Positions 1 to 9,066 of a stretch of DNA of 45,611 nucleotides are shown one piece after another (the first letter of the stretch is position 1; every line of letters starts with the position of its first letter). This DNA is from Chloroflexi bacterium 44-23 (lineage in GTDB: Bacteria; Chloroflexota; Anaerolineae; Anaerolineales; Anaerolineaceae): contig MKUW01000017.1 of assembly GCA_001899005.1 (NCBI GenBank), positions 1-45,611 on the forward strand, written 5' to 3'. The translations under genes were made by a program, and so were the position numbers. Below the pieces are notes generated by a model. The model saw only the letters and a program-made list of their open reading frames with translations. It searched no databases and had not been told where the DNA came from.

Positions 1-129
1 CAAACCGATCACTTTTTCTGATTCAACCGCGGCCAGCACTCTCATAGAGTTTTCATAAAAAGGTTCTCTTTTCTGTAAAACATCCAAAATGATGTTCAGG
101 TCAATTAAAACAGAAATTTTACTGGCCAT
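1..129 (-). CDS. PIN-domain toxin (VapC-like), partial
   Basis: The first 43 codons of a minus-strand gene are present; the rest lies beyond the window. The translation opens MASKISVLIDLNIILDVLQK and continues into a PIN-type first strand and helix, with Asp10 and Asn12 in the usual acidic metal-site position and Arg-Glu-Pro-Phe after it. PIN toxins are Mg-dependent ribonucleases that cut tRNA or mRNA. The start ATG overlaps the end of the upstream antitoxin gene by 11 bases, the classic antitoxin-first, translationally coupled arrangement. The identification as a toxin rests on the fold start plus this context; the remaining acidic residues cannot be checked here. Confidence 0.8.
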   Translation of the reverse strand, partial: MASKISVLIDLNIILDVLQKREPFYENSMRVLAAVESEKVIGL

Positions 130-355
130 ATTTCTCATCAAGATGTTGATGATAATCTTCTAATTTGACCTCAGGGGATAAAGAACCACTCAATCTACGG
201 ACAATCGGCGCATTTTCCACTCCTGATCGAAATGGAATCCTGCACAAATATGCTTCGATTAATGCGGTCAGGGTTGTATCGTTGTGCATGGCAAATTCTT
301 TTGCTCTCTCAATAACATCCCGCGCAATCCGGACAGTTAATTTTGTTTGGTTCAT
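119..355 (-). CDS. Antitoxin of the PIN module (DUF6364/ribbon-helix-helix type)
   Basis: A 78-residue protein beginning MNQTKLTVRIARDVIERAKE: a short beta strand (KLTVRI) followed by helices, the layout of ribbon-helix-helix antitoxins. The middle has a PIVRRLSGSL segment like that of DUF6364 proteins and the tail is acidic and tyrosine-rich (DYHQHLDEKYG), suited to occupying a PIN active site. I chose the ATG at 355 over an in-frame ATG at 376 because a strong AGGAGGT ribosome site lies just before 355. The stop overlaps the toxin start. It probably represses its own promoter through the palindrome directly upstream. Confidence 0.8.
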   Translation of the reverse strand: MNQTKLTVRIARDVIERAKEFAMHNDTTLTALIEAYLCRIPFRSGVENAPIVRRLSGSLSPEVKLEDYHQHLDEKYGQ

Positions 356-367
356 ATTCAACCTCCT

Positions 368-397
368 GCCGTACATAGTACATTAATTGTGTACGGC
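368..397. promoter_or_regulatory. Palindromic operator-like site upstream of the antitoxin
   Basis: GCCGTACA at 368-375 is repeated in inverse as TGTACGGC at 390-397, and GTACATAGTAC at 371-381 is a second, nested palindrome. The site ends 13 bases upstream of the antitoxin start, next to its ribosome site. Antitoxins of this kind normally autorepress by binding such inverted repeats. The function is inferred. Confidence 0.6.
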
Positions 398-594
398 TGT
401 CAAGTGCCTTTTTTGATTTCTCCACTGCTCATTCGATATGCACAGCACACCAATGGTTTTAATGGAGAGAATCCCCCTTTCTACTCAACATATAACTGAT
501 ATGACATTCAAAAAAGAAAAACTCAAGTTCCATCTGCCTGTATCAGTCGCTTTTCTGTCAGCCTGCTTTGCGTGAGAACTCAGATATATGCTGC

Positions 595-1812
595 TTACGG
601 CAACCAGAAAAGGCGGGGGATGAAGATATAGTCGTCCGAGGTGGTAACCATCGGCAATGCAAGCATCTCTACTTTTTTCGCCAGCGGATCTATTAAAGCC
701 ATTTGTACCTGATAGCCCTGATCATTGGATAACGTGCTTGAAAACAGTATCCAATTGCCATCCGGAGACCAGGTCAAACGGGCGCTGATTCCCTCCAGTT
801 CCGTTATCAGAACGGGTTTCCAATGCGGGGCCTGCAATATTAGAACTTGATTTCCGAAGTTGCGTCCGGAATAATCACTTCGGATTTGGCCCAGCAGCGC
901 CAGACGATTGCCATCCGGTGACCAGCTATAATCAACCGGAATGTCACCGTCAAGATCAACCCAGTGGACCGGTGTATTCGCACCGTTCTGTATCCCCAAA
1001 GCTGGACTCTCCTGGTGTTGATTCGTGAAAGCTAAGCGTGTGTGGGATCTGTCAAAAACCGGGTTGGCAGCTTCGCCCAGGTCGCTGTACCCCCCTGCCG
1101 CCGCACCATTGACGAGCACTTCTCCCCGACAAAGACTGCCGGAGTTACAAGTGCCCTGTAACCATGCAAATTGCTGCTGATCATCAGCCCACAAAAGTTC
1201 GACTGATTGATCCTGCAAGAAATCCGCAGCTTGTTTTACCTCACGGCCTGAAAATTCTGCCTCGATAACACGCATGCTGCCGCTGGCATTTTCGATCCAG
1301 AAGATCTGGCTCCCATCCGTGTTCCAGATAGCCGGAGACAAGCTGTGTTGATAGAAAGCATTACTAAGTTGAATCGGGCTGCTGCCATAACGGCCAGCCA
1401 GGAAAAGTTTACTGCCTTGATTCGCCAAAATCCAATTACCATCAGGAGATAGCATTTGAATTGCATAGCCTTCTCCGAAGATAGTATTGATCTGCTGATT
1501 CAGCAAATTGAAATGATAAACACCCTGATATTGGTAACTTTCGCCCTTTCGCAACGCGATTGAGAACATGATTTGCTCAGATCCACCCATCGGGGTTGGT
1601 CCGGCAGTGGCAGTCGGCCAGGCAGTCGGAAGGGGTATTTCGGTCGCCTGCAAGGTCTCGCTTGGTAGCACAGTTGCCGTTAAGGTGGGACTCAACGCTG
1701 TTTGTGTATCAATCGCAACTGGAATAATTGTCGGGGAAGGTTGACTCTGGCAGGCGGCTAGCAACAATATCAATGCCAACCAGTAAAATCGTCTACTCAG
1801 CCGGGTTGACAT
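595..1812 (-). CDS. Lipoprotein with PD40/TolB-like beta-propeller repeats
   Basis: A 405-residue exported lipoprotein. The signal peptide (STRLSRRFYWLALILLLAAC) ends in a lipobox, followed by a Thr/Pro/Ala-rich linker to about residue 80. The rest contains repeated propeller strands of the SPDGN type (LSPDGNWILANQG, WNTDGSQIFWIEN, WSPDGNRLALLGQ, WSPDGNWILFSST), typical of PD40/TolB-like propellers that act as surface binding or scaffold domains; no catalytic residues are evident. The reading frame stays open farther upstream, but the ATG at 1812 gives a proper signal peptide and overlaps the preceding gene by 20 bases, so the two are probably co-transcribed. The ligand is unknown. Confidence 0.75.
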   Translation of the reverse strand: MSTRLSRRFYWLALILLLAACQSQPSPTIIPVAIDTQTALSPTLTATVLPSETLQATEIPLPTAWPTATAGPTPMGGSEQIMFSIALRKGESYQYQGVYHFNLLNQQINTIFGEGYAIQMLSPDGNWILANQGSKLFLAGRYGSSPIQLSNAFYQHSLSPAIWNTDGSQIFWIENASGSMRVIEAEFSGREVKQAADFLQDQSVELLWADDQQQFAWLQGTCNSGSLCRGEVLVNGAAAGGYSDLGEAANPVFDRSHTRLAFTNQHQESPALGIQNGANTPVHWVDLDGDIPVDYSWSPDGNRLALLGQIRSDYSGRNFGNQVLILQAPHWKPVLITELEGISARLTWSPDGNWILFSSTLSNDQGYQVQMALIDPLAKKVEMLALPMVTTSDDYIFIPRLFWLP

Positions 1813-2740
1813 AAACCCACATTTTATCGAGAGTCTCCAGGGCAGTGAAAGAACGATCTGTCCAGGCAAAATAGCTGATATGAAAACCATCATTTCGTTC
1901 AGGATCCATACCCTTATTGGGCAAAGCCTGAGCAGATCTCCAGAAGTTCCACAATGGGATATCGTATTCATAGGCCAGTTTGGCGGTCATCAAATTGAGA
2001 GAATTATCACCTTCGATGTTGTCCGCTTTGGTCGCTAAAATGGGTACAACGCCATGTTCAATCAGGGTTTCAATGATCGTACGCATGTAGCTTTCATATT
2101 TTTCAGTAGTACGCCCCTGCCACCAATATTCCAGGCTGACAATCGCAAAACTGGGCTTGTAAGTACGCAACTCGCATTCAACCGGATTCTCACCCGGTTC
2201 GCATACCTGTGGATCAGCCCACATGGGAGAAAGTACGGCAGCGGCATTATATCCACCCTTGACAGCCATGCCATCCCGGTTAAAAGAACCGTTAAACCAA
2301 TCGATGGTCGCTTGTAAATGTTCACGGCCTTCGCGCAGTTTGTACCAGCCGGGCTTATCGAAAAGACCCATGAAGGCGTCACGCACATTCTGGCAATCAC
2401 CGATCTTTGAGAAATGGCGCGGGTCATTACCCAGCGATTGTCCGAGTGCATAAATTTCAGCCACTCTGCCGGTCGGTTCCGGCACCACCGGCCACTCCAT
2501 CCATTTTTCGGGTAGCAGGCGCGTATCGGGTGTCGAAGTTGGTGAGGCAGTTGCAGTCGCGGGAATGTCAGTGGCCGGCAGCAAGGGTGTATCGGTTACA
2601 GGTATGACAGTTAGGGAAGGCTTCACTGCGATGGTTTCAATTGGCAACGAAGTTTCGGTCGAGTAACTGGATTGCGCTACCGGGTTGCAGGCTGCCAGGG
2701 TGAAGGCCAAAATGAGCAGCCAGTAATTTTTTGTCTTCAT
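1793..2740 (-). CDS. SGNH-hydrolase-like lipoprotein, paralogue A
   Basis: A 315-residue lipoprotein (signal ending LILAFTLAAC, then a Ser/Thr/Pro linker to about residue 75). The globular part resembles SGNH/GDSL esterases: a block-I-like KIGDCQN, where the nucleophilic Ser of GDS is replaced by Cys, and a late DGFH matching the DxxH catalytic pair. The block III Asn motif is absent (LEYWW). Two further cysteines sit in a C-x8-C-E-L segment. It is clearly paralogous to the genes at 4761-5759 and 5756-6754; all three share LATKADN and AYEYD-PLWNFW segments. It precedes the propeller lipoprotein with a 20-base overlap. Activity as an esterase is unproven. Confidence 0.7.
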   Translation of the reverse strand: MKTKNYWLLILAFTLAACNPVAQSSYSTETSLPIETIAVKPSLTVIPVTDTPLLPATDIPATATASPTSTPDTRLLPEKWMEWPVVPEPTGRVAEIYALGQSLGNDPRHFSKIGDCQNVRDAFMGLFDKPGWYKLREGREHLQATIDWFNGSFNRDGMAVKGGYNAAAVLSPMWADPQVCEPGENPVECELRTYKPSFAIVSLEYWWQGRTTEKYESYMRTIIETLIEHGVVPILATKADNIEGDNSLNLMTAKLAYEYDIPLWNFWRSAQALPNKGMDPERNDGFHISYFAWTDRSFTALETLDKMWVYVNPAE

Positions 2741-3227
2741 AAGTTCAGTTTCCTGTCCTCAAATGGTTGGGTTTGGTTTACTTAATTGTCAAGTTTAAGC
2801 GAAATCGGCCGATCTTGCAAATTGATGTTGCAAGAAATTCGATCCAGGCAACTAATTGATTCGGTAAAGCAACTTTTCTCTAATGAAATACCAGTGTAAT
2901 TGTTGAAAAGCCATCTACGTTTGGAGTATTTTTTCTCCCTCATCAAACAAAATCAGGGATATAGGCGTGCTTTGTGAGTAGCTGTGGCCCTACAAAATTC
3001 CCCCGGATTCCATTTTTTCCTATTTTGATACTTTAATGGAAACTGGTTTTAACTGATGGATAACAGTCATTGCGAGGAGTGCGCGTAACGCCCGACGAGT
3101 CAATCCTTTCTTATGCGAGAAAGATTGCTTCGCTACGCTCGCAATGGTGCGACCATTTTATGATTATCAACCATATCACGTTTCAATCCAATCCCTGCGT
3201 CAATCTTCGGTCGAATGCCATCTTTTA
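2741..3227. other. Intergenic region (487 bases) with one palindromic repeat
   Basis: The region between the MFS gene and paralogue A has no credible gene. It is AT-rich near 2760-3050 and holds a short dispersed palindromic element at 3066-3147. No clear promoter was picked out. Confidence 0.6.
3066..3147. repeat. Dispersed palindromic element, copy 1
   Basis: Begins GTCATTGCGAGG and ends in the near-complement GCTCGCAATGG, with AAGATTGCTTCGCTACG in its right arm. The same ends and right arm recur at 11328-11413. Such foldback elements, with no coding capacity, occur between genes in many bacterial genomes. This copy is diverged, with an imperfect left arm. Confidence 0.75.
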
Positions 3228-4466
3228 CTACCTGCCACCACCGGCATAATGCGGCCAGCGTGTCAACAACAACAAAGCCGCCCCTAAGAGAAAGAATCCG
3301 GCACAATATATATAGATCAATTGCAGTGAGATGCGGCCCATCAGCTGATAGGCGATAAACGGCCCACTCATGCTGCCTAGATCGCCAAAAGTGGCAAACA
3401 GCCCCATGATCGATCCGCGTTGGGATTCGGCGGCCAGGTCGCCTAGCCAGGCAATCAAAACTGCCATATTCGATCCGGCGCTGAAAGCAGACAGGGTCAA
3501 CCCAATCATCATCCATAGAAGGTTTTCAGCCAGGCCTAAAAGAGCAAAACCCAATGCTCCGATTAACAGACTGATTAGCAGCACGCCAAAGCGCCCTAAT
3601 TGGCCATCTGAGAAACGCCCAAAGAAGGGACTTGCCAGAGCTGCTGCCAGAGAACGGTACCCGAGCAATATACCGCCCACGCTGGCCAATCCAAGCTGCC
3701 AATTCCCCAAACTTAAACCGGTTCCAAATAATTCCTGCGCTCGCAAGCTCAAGGTCGAGAGCGCTACCCCTTCCCCAGTAAAAAGGGTAATAGCAAATAG
3801 AAAAAAGATGACCCAAATATCTACAGGTAACGTGCGTAAAAGCTGCATGGAAGGATATAACCCTCTCACGGAGAATTTATCTTCCGGTATTCCATCTTTT
3901 GATACTCTTTTTGGTATCAGAAAAATGGCGAATAAAAGGGCAATCATGGTAATCGAACCACCCAGCAGCATGGTTTTCTGAAAACCTACCTGGTCAACCA
4001 GCAGACCACCCAGCAATGGACCGGCAGCCAGGCCGATCATGACCCAGGTATTATATTGACCGGAATAACGACCGCGGTTATGGCTGGAACTCAAATCGAT
4101 CACCAGTGCCATTCCGCTGATGTTGATACACATCCAGGCAACTCCCCAAAACACGCGCATTATTAAGAATGGCCAGAATCCTTGCACGAGGCCATACCCG
4201 CTCGTAGCGATAACGGCGAAGACCAGCCCAGCGATCATAAAGCGTTTCCTGCCCCAGCGATCCATTAATACACCGGCAATCGGGCTTCCGGGAACACGGA
4301 TCAAGCGGTGAACACTGAGTAATATGCCCACGTTCGCGAGGCTTACACCTACCATCGCAAAGTGAGTTGGTAGAACGGCGAACAGAGTTAAGTCTCCAAA
4401 CAAAGATAGGCAAACGATCAGGCCAATCACGTGCACCTGTATATTTTTACTCATGGAAAACGGCAT
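3228..4466 (-). CDS. MFS transporter
   Basis: A 412-residue polytopic protein with about twelve hydrophobic segments and the major facilitator motif A in the loop after the second helix (VLMDRWGRKRFM). The halves are joined by a charged central loop around residues 190-205 (PKRVSKDGIPEDK). The family moves small solutes by proton or ion coupling; motif A and the overall length fit a drug/metabolite exporter, but the substrate cannot be read from the sequence. A second ATG at 4454 is an equally possible start; neither has a strong ribosome site. An octanucleotide repeat tract lies just upstream. Confidence 0.8.
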   Translation of the reverse strand: MPFSMSKNIQVHVIGLIVCLSLFGDLTLFAVLPTHFAMVGVSLANVGILLSVHRLIRVPGSPIAGVLMDRWGRKRFMIAGLVFAVIATSGYGLVQGFWPFLIMRVFWGVAWMCINISGMALVIDLSSSHNRGRYSGQYNTWVMIGLAAGPLLGGLLVDQVGFQKTMLLGGSITMIALLFAIFLIPKRVSKDGIPEDKFSVRGLYPSMQLLRTLPVDIWVIFFLFAITLFTGEGVALSTLSLRAQELFGTGLSLGNWQLGLASVGGILLGYRSLAAALASPFFGRFSDGQLGRFGVLLISLLIGALGFALLGLAENLLWMMIGLTLSAFSAGSNMAVLIAWLGDLAAESQRGSIMGLFATFGDLGSMSGPFIAYQLMGRISLQLIYIYCAGFFLLGAALLLLTRWPHYAGGGR

Positions 4467-4488
4467 GCTTTATTGTACGTTAGATGTT

Positions 4489-4583
4489 GTTGATTGGTTG
4501 ATTTGAGGAATGTTGGTTTGTTGGTTTGTTGAAAAGTTGAATAGTTGGTTTGTTGGTTTGTTGATTTGTTAGCTTGTCGGCCA
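4489..4583. repeat. Octanucleotide tract (GTTGGTTT-type)
   Basis: Nearly all of this stretch divides into 8-base units: GTTGATTG, GTTGATTT, one 7-base unit, then GTTGGTTT twice, GTTGAAAA, GTTGAATA, GTTGGTTT twice, GTTGATTT, GTTAGCTT. It lies directly 5' of the minus-strand MFS gene. Related 8-base tracts occur at 35824-36184 and 41081-41112. No coding role is likely. Confidence 0.7.
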
Positions 4584-4760
4584 TTTATTACCAGCTGTTT
4601 GATTATGTTTTTTGTTGAATTGAAAAGGGAATAGGTTTGGAAAGGTATTAGCGATTGCCCCAACAAGGGTCCACGGCATAATCTTTATTATTTGTTTTCT
4701 TAGTTTTTTTGATATTGGAGTTGTAAACATATTTCAGGACGAGTCACTACCCGTTACCCG

Positions 4761-5759
4761 CTACTGGCTACCAGCCGCACGCGTAGCGTCCCACACTGCC
4801 TGAAGGACTTGCAGAGCGGTCAGGTTGCGGATTGGCCAGGCGCGTTTCATGACTTTGGCATCATCAAAGCGATTCGGCCCCCATGTCAGATGCGCCTTAT
4901 CCTCCTGCAGCCCTTTATCCGGCAAACCCTGTAAAGCCGACCAGAAATTCCAGAGTGGCAGGTCATACTCGTAAGCCAGCCGGGCGATAACGGTATTGAT
5001 GGCATGATCGCCTTCAAGGTTGTCCGCTTTGGTAGCCAGCACCGGCACAACACCGGCTGCCAGTAAGCGTTCAATAATCTGGCGCAGGTTCTTTTCAAAT
5101 TTGACTTCATCCCAGGCATCATTGGTTCCCAGAGTCACCAAAGCAAAACTGGGGTTCATGATGCGCAGCTCACAATCCAGGGGGGTTTCGTCTTTGTCGC
5201 ACTGCTTTGGGTCAGCCCAAAAGGGAGAAAGCACCGAGGCAGCGCTGAACGAGGATTTGGCAGCAACACTGGTGCGCCCAAATGAGCCATGAAAATGATC
5301 CAGCAGGGGCTGTAACTGAGCGTATTCAGTTGCTATCTGGTACTGCGGGTCATCAAAATCCCCCAGAAACCAGGTCGGTGTGCTTTCGCAATCGCCAACT
5401 TTCATAAAGGCTGCCGGATTGTTCCCGCGGCTGAGCCCGTTCTGATAAACCTGACGCATAGTTTCGGAGAGTTGCGGCACTACCGGCCATTTCTGCCAGT
5501 CTTTGGGCTGCAAGCGGGCCATAATCGTCGCTGAAGGGAAAGCCTTAACGGTTTTGTTTTTTGCCGGAGTTAATGTCGATTCGGCAGTCAAAGACCTTTC
5601 AGTCGCCGTTACGGTTGCTGACGACACCTGTGGGGCGTTGGTGGCCTTCTGAGCGACGTTCGTGTCCGTCGGTTGAAGTTGAAGCGGGTTAGAAAGAGAT
5701 GTACAGGCTGCCAACAGAAACGTCATCAGCAGTAGCAATGGAATACCCACACATTTCAT
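4761..5759 (-). CDS. SGNH-hydrolase-like lipoprotein, paralogue B
   Basis: A 332-residue lipoprotein (signal ending LLLMTFLLAAC, then a Thr/Ala/Val-rich linker). It has KVGDCES at the block I position, LGTND matching the SGNH block III GxND, and DKAHLT matching DxxH. It is the most canonical of the three paralogues because it keeps the block III Asn, yet it still has Cys where the nucleophilic Ser should be. A QCDKDETPLDCEL segment carries the two extra conserved cysteines. Its ATG overlaps the stop of paralogue C by four bases (ATGA), so the two are co-translated. The likely location is outside the cytoplasmic membrane, acting on acyl or acetyl esters if active. Confidence 0.7.
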   Translation of the reverse strand: MKCVGIPLLLLMTFLLAACTSLSNPLQLQPTDTNVAQKATNAPQVSSATVTATERSLTAESTLTPAKNKTVKAFPSATIMARLQPKDWQKWPVVPQLSETMRQVYQNGLSRGNNPAAFMKVGDCESTPTWFLGDFDDPQYQIATEYAQLQPLLDHFHGSFGRTSVAAKSSFSAASVLSPFWADPKQCDKDETPLDCELRIMNPSFALVTLGTNDAWDEVKFEKNLRQIIERLLAAGVVPVLATKADNLEGDHAINTVIARLAYEYDLPLWNFWSALQGLPDKGLQEDKAHLTWGPNRFDDAKVMKRAWPIRNLTALQVLQAVWDATRAAGSQ

Positions 5760-6754
5760 GGGGTTTCCAGAGCACGCCGGACGGCATCAATGGTTTGCAA
5801 AGCGGTCAGGTTGCGGACTGGCCAGCCCTGGCGCAGGTTTTTGGTATTGCTAAAGTCGTTTAAGCCATGTGTCAGGTGGAACATATCGTCTTCCAGCCCT
5901 TTGCGCGGAATATCCTGAACCGCCCGCCAAAAATTCCAGAGTGGCAAATCATATTCATACGCGATCTGTACGATAGCACGATTGATCTCGTAATTGCCTT
6001 CCAGGTTATCTGCCTTGGTGGCCAGAATCGGGAGGGCATTATGTGCTAGGACGGTATCTACAATCCTGCGCAGGTGCATCGCGTAGCGGGCCGGATCGCC
6101 GTTCCACCAAGCCTCCATGCTGATCAGCACCACAGAAGGTTTATTCACGCGCAATTCACAATCGATCGGGGTTTCATTCTCGCCGCAAAATTCTTTATTA
6201 CTGAACCAAGGGTTGAAAATGGTAGCCACATTGAAGCCGCCGCGCACCGAGATACTTTGGCGCGACCATGAGCCGGCATAGTAATCGATGGTCGCTTGCA
6301 GATCTTGATATTGCTCGCCGAGCGTGTAGGCGTTAGGGTCATCAAAAAGCGCCAGGAAATAGGTGTTGATATTCTGGCAATCACCAATCTTCGAAAAGCG
6401 CTGCGGGTCATTGCCGGCAGCAATTCCGGCAGTATAGATTTCACGGGCTTGCTGGCTGAGTGAGGTTGGAAAAATTGGAAAATTCTGCCAGTCGTTGGCA
6501 GCCAGGGTGGCGGTTGGCTGAATCACGCGGGTGGGTATAGCTTTAATAACCACTGGGGCATCTGTTAACGGTGGAACTGCACTGGCTGTTGGTATAGTAG
6601 TTGGTTTTGTCTGGGAATTAAAACTGTTGATTGGTGTCAAAATTGGCAGGGTTGACTCAATCGTCCGGATAGCCTGCGCATCTGCCGAGGCACAGGCACT
6701 CAGCATGCTTATGGAGAGTAATACAACGTAAAATACGAAAATTTTCTTGGCCAA
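5756..6754 (-). CDS. SGNH-hydrolase-like lipoprotein, paralogue C
   Basis: A 332-residue lipoprotein opening MAKKIFVFYVVLLSISMLSA before the lipobox Cys, then a long Thr/Pro linker to about residue 85. KIGDCQN replaces GDS, DMFH supplies DxxH, and block III is MEAWW as in paralogue A. Start: no ATG fits; a TTG at 6754 preceded by GGGAG with six bases of spacing gives an intact signal peptide. It is the first gene of a two-gene unit with paralogue B. The three copies probably arose by tandem duplication, with the MFS gene now between B and A. Confidence 0.7.
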   Translation of the reverse strand: MAKKIFVFYVVLLSISMLSACASADAQAIRTIESTLPILTPINSFNSQTKPTTIPTASAVPPLTDAPVVIKAIPTRVIQPTATLAANDWQNFPIFPTSLSQQAREIYTAGIAAGNDPQRFSKIGDCQNINTYFLALFDDPNAYTLGEQYQDLQATIDYYAGSWSRQSISVRGGFNVATIFNPWFSNKEFCGENETPIDCELRVNKPSVVLISMEAWWNGDPARYAMHLRRIVDTVLAHNALPILATKADNLEGNYEINRAIVQIAYEYDLPLWNFWRAVQDIPRKGLEDDMFHLTHGLNDFSNTKNLRQGWPVRNLTALQTIDAVRRALETP

Positions 6755-7331
6755 ATAAAGCTCCCAGCTAGGAATGAATGGTTGAATTAAACCATAGTTT
6801 TCAGAAGATGAAAAACATGAGCATTTGAAAATCTAACCATAAATAGGCTAACACCAAAAATTGCCCAACCGGCCAACAGCAACCCAAGATATTCTACCAC
6901 CTCAAAGTAAATTATCATCGCCTCAATCTACAACGAATATGCATCTAGCAAAAGTGTTTGGTATTATCAGGGTGACGACCAATGATGTATTCAGGCTGGC
7001 CTCTGCCCTAGTTAGCACTAAGGAATGTATCCATGAATAACAATCCACCAACAACTTTGAGAGGCATCATGAATCCATCCAAATGCTATGATCAAACCAG
7101 GTCGGGATCCAACGGGCAAAGACCAGCCCTGCCCCCACATTGGAAAACTTGTGCATGCGGGAAATATGGCGACATTTATCTCTAAATGAATAAAAAGCCA
7201 GTAATAGATTTGAGAATCACGATAAATGCGTTCAAATGCTATGATCAAATCAAGTGCAGATTGGTGGGATAACCGCACGGTTACCACTACGCATGCTTGA
7301 CACGCTTAATCCAAAACGCTAATATAAAGCC
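6755..7331. other. Intergenic region (577 bases) with an imperfect direct repeat
   Basis: Divergent spacer between paralogue C and the DUF4256 gene. The only structure seen is an imperfect direct repeat of about 45 bases, at 7056-7102 and 7209-7254, sharing the identical 17-mer CAAATGCTATGATCAAA (7080-7096 and 7233-7249). A minus-strand frame through both copies gives related LIIAF peptides, which looks like repeat decay rather than a gene. Confidence 0.55.
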
Positions 7332-7904
7332 ATGGAAAATACGAAAAACACAAAAGTATTATCACCCGAGCAGAGCGAAGAGCTGCTCAAAATTTTAATA
7401 ATTCGTTTTGAGAAAAACATGAATCGTCATGCCGACCTTAAATGGGCTGCACTGCAAACAAAGTTGGAAGCAAACCCGGGAAAACTGTGGTCGCTCAATG
7501 AAATGGAACGTAGCGGAGGCGAACCGGACGTCGTTGGATATGACAACAAGACAGACGAATACATTTTTTATGATTGTTCCAAGGAAAGCCCGGACGGACG
7601 CAGGTCACTTTGTTACGATCCTGAAGCCTGGGAATCACGCAAAGCGAATAAACCCGCTGATAGCGCGATGGGTATGGCAACCGCAATGGGCATTGAGCTT
7701 TTAGATGAAGAACAATACCGTCAGTTACAGAAATTGGGAAATTTTGATACGAAAACATCCAGCTGGATAAAAACACCCACTGACATCAGAAAACTTGATG
7801 GTGCTCTTTTTGCTGATTATCGTTTTGGCAGAGTCTTCGTATATCACAACACGGCGCCCTCCTATTATTCGTCCAGAGGATTCCGCGGCTGCTTACGAGT
7901 CTGA
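7332..7904 (+). CDS. DUF4256 family protein
   Basis: A 190-residue soluble protein of the DUF4256 family, recognised by MAAAMGIELL-like and FDTKTSSWIKTP segments, YDPEAWESRK before them, and a C-terminal VFVYHNTAPSYYSSRGFRG. It is full length for the family and intact. The biochemical role of DUF4256 is unknown. It stands alone, convergent with the SGNH gene 31 bases downstream, so it is probably monocistronic. Confidence 0.85.
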   Translation: MENTKNTKVLSPEQSEELLKILIIRFEKNMNRHADLKWAALQTKLEANPGKLWSLNEMERSGGEPDVVGYDNKTDEYIFYDCSKESPDGRRSLCYDPEAWESRKANKPADSAMGMATAMGIELLDEEQYRQLQKLGNFDTKTSSWIKTPTDIRKLDGALFADYRFGRVFVYHNTAPSYYSSRGFRGCLRV

Positions 7905-7935
7905 GCATGCCAAAGACATTTCAGCAAGAGCCAGC

Positions 7936-9048
7936 TTAATTTCCGCTTTCTCTACACAGGGTCTGCATCACATTTCCTACCAGCCGTTGTGCAAATACTA
8001 ACTCCCCGGCCGGTGTCAGATGGATGGCGCTGTTCGTAAATTGGTGTGCATCGACCCAATCCCAGGCGTCCACCAGTGCGATATTGTGCTGGGCAGCTGC
8101 TTGTGCCAGGTCCTGGCGGTATTGGTCATAGGCCCAGCGCGGATAAAAGTAATTGTAGCGCACGTCGCTATTTTCCCCAGCACTGATCATAATCGGTTCG
8201 TTGACCACTAATAGCGGCAACTGTCCAAGCATGTCGCTTGCAGCCGGCAGCGCCTGATAGAGAAGCTGATTGCGTTCCATTTCAGGCGGGTTGAACTGGT
8301 AGAAACTCTCATCAGCTTCCAGGTCCCAGGCAGCCGGTGTGAAATGCGGATAAATCTGGTCAATCCCTGTGGCTGCATATGGAATGGCATACAGCTGCAG
8401 GCGGATCCAATCCGCGATGGCACGCCGGCGACCCCAGAGCGTGCGCTGCCAGAGCGAATTATTTTCGGCTGGCAGCACGAGCGGCAGGTTGAACTGATTA
8501 ACCAACGTCTCGATCTGCTTCAGATTGTTGGCTGCCAGCGGCGATGCCAGCTGTTTATCAAGCGGGAAAGCCTCCAGCGTGGTCGGCCACAAGATTGCAT
8601 CCGGCTGTTCCTGCAAAGCACGCTGCAGCAGCATTAAATCTTTGCTGACCGAGATGGTCGGGTAACCCAGATTGAAGAACTGCATTTGTTTCTGACCACA
8701 CTGCAAATTGAGTGCGTTGAGCTGACCGGTCAGGGTCTCTTCATTAGTAAGCAATGTGCCCCAGGCAGAGGAATCACCCAGCACAAACACCCGCACGGTC
8801 GTATCCCCACGGACAGGAGCACTGACTTCATGCGATGCAAACATGGCTTCCAGATCATACAGGCTGAAGTTATATGCCTGCTGAGGCGTCTCTCCAAAAG
8901 GAAAACGCTCACGGCCGGGAACCAGGCTGTTATATAATGAAGGCTGATGAGCACTACTCGCTGTTGGTAGTGCTATCAGGATAGCATTCAATACCAAAAA
9001 GAGGACCAGGGCTTTCAGGATGACATTGCGAAAGAACTTAAAATCCAT
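7936..9048 (-). CDS. SGNH-fold partner of the MBOAT O-acyltransferase (AlgX/AlgJ/DltD-like role)
   Basis: A 370-residue protein with one N-terminal membrane anchor (residues 11-30) and an extracytoplasmic SGNH domain: VLGDSSAWG places the nucleophile at Ser93, and NSAIHLTPAGE supplies His343, though Ser replaces Asp in the usual DxxH. Together with the MBOAT gene 18 bases upstream it fits the two-protein systems that pass acyl groups across the membrane to a cell-surface polysaccharide, where the SGNH partner completes transfer. The acceptor polymer is not known. It is the last gene of a minus-strand operon beginning at 11027. Confidence 0.8.
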   Translation of the reverse strand: MDFKFFRNVILKALVLFLVLNAILIALPTASSAHQPSLYNSLVPGRERFPFGETPQQAYNFSLYDLEAMFASHEVSAPVRGDTTVRVFVLGDSSAWGTLLTNEETLTGQLNALNLQCGQKQMQFFNLGYPTISVSKDLMLLQRALQEQPDAILWPTTLEAFPLDKQLASPLAANNLKQIETLVNQFNLPLVLPAENNSLWQRTLWGRRRAIADWIRLQLYAIPYAATGIDQIYPHFTPAAWDLEADESFYQFNPPEMERNQLLYQALPAASDMLGQLPLLVVNEPIMISAGENSDVRYNYFYPRWAYDQYRQDLAQAAAQHNIALVDAWDWVDAHQFTNSAIHLTPAGELVFAQRLVGNVMQTLCRESGN

Positions 9049-9066
9049 TACGAGCCAGCCTCCATC

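Noticed and set aside
3370..3981. 203-codon plus-strand frame inside the MFS gene
   Set aside because: Shadow of the MFS coding strand; basic, low-complexity product.
4451..4666. Minus-strand frame rich in Asn, Gln and Thr upstream of the MFS gene
   Set aside because: Composition is dictated by the octamer tract and no start signal is present.
7018..7287. Minus-strand frame of 89 codons with LIIAF repeats
   Set aside because: No ribosome site, no family resemblance; follows the intergenic direct repeat.
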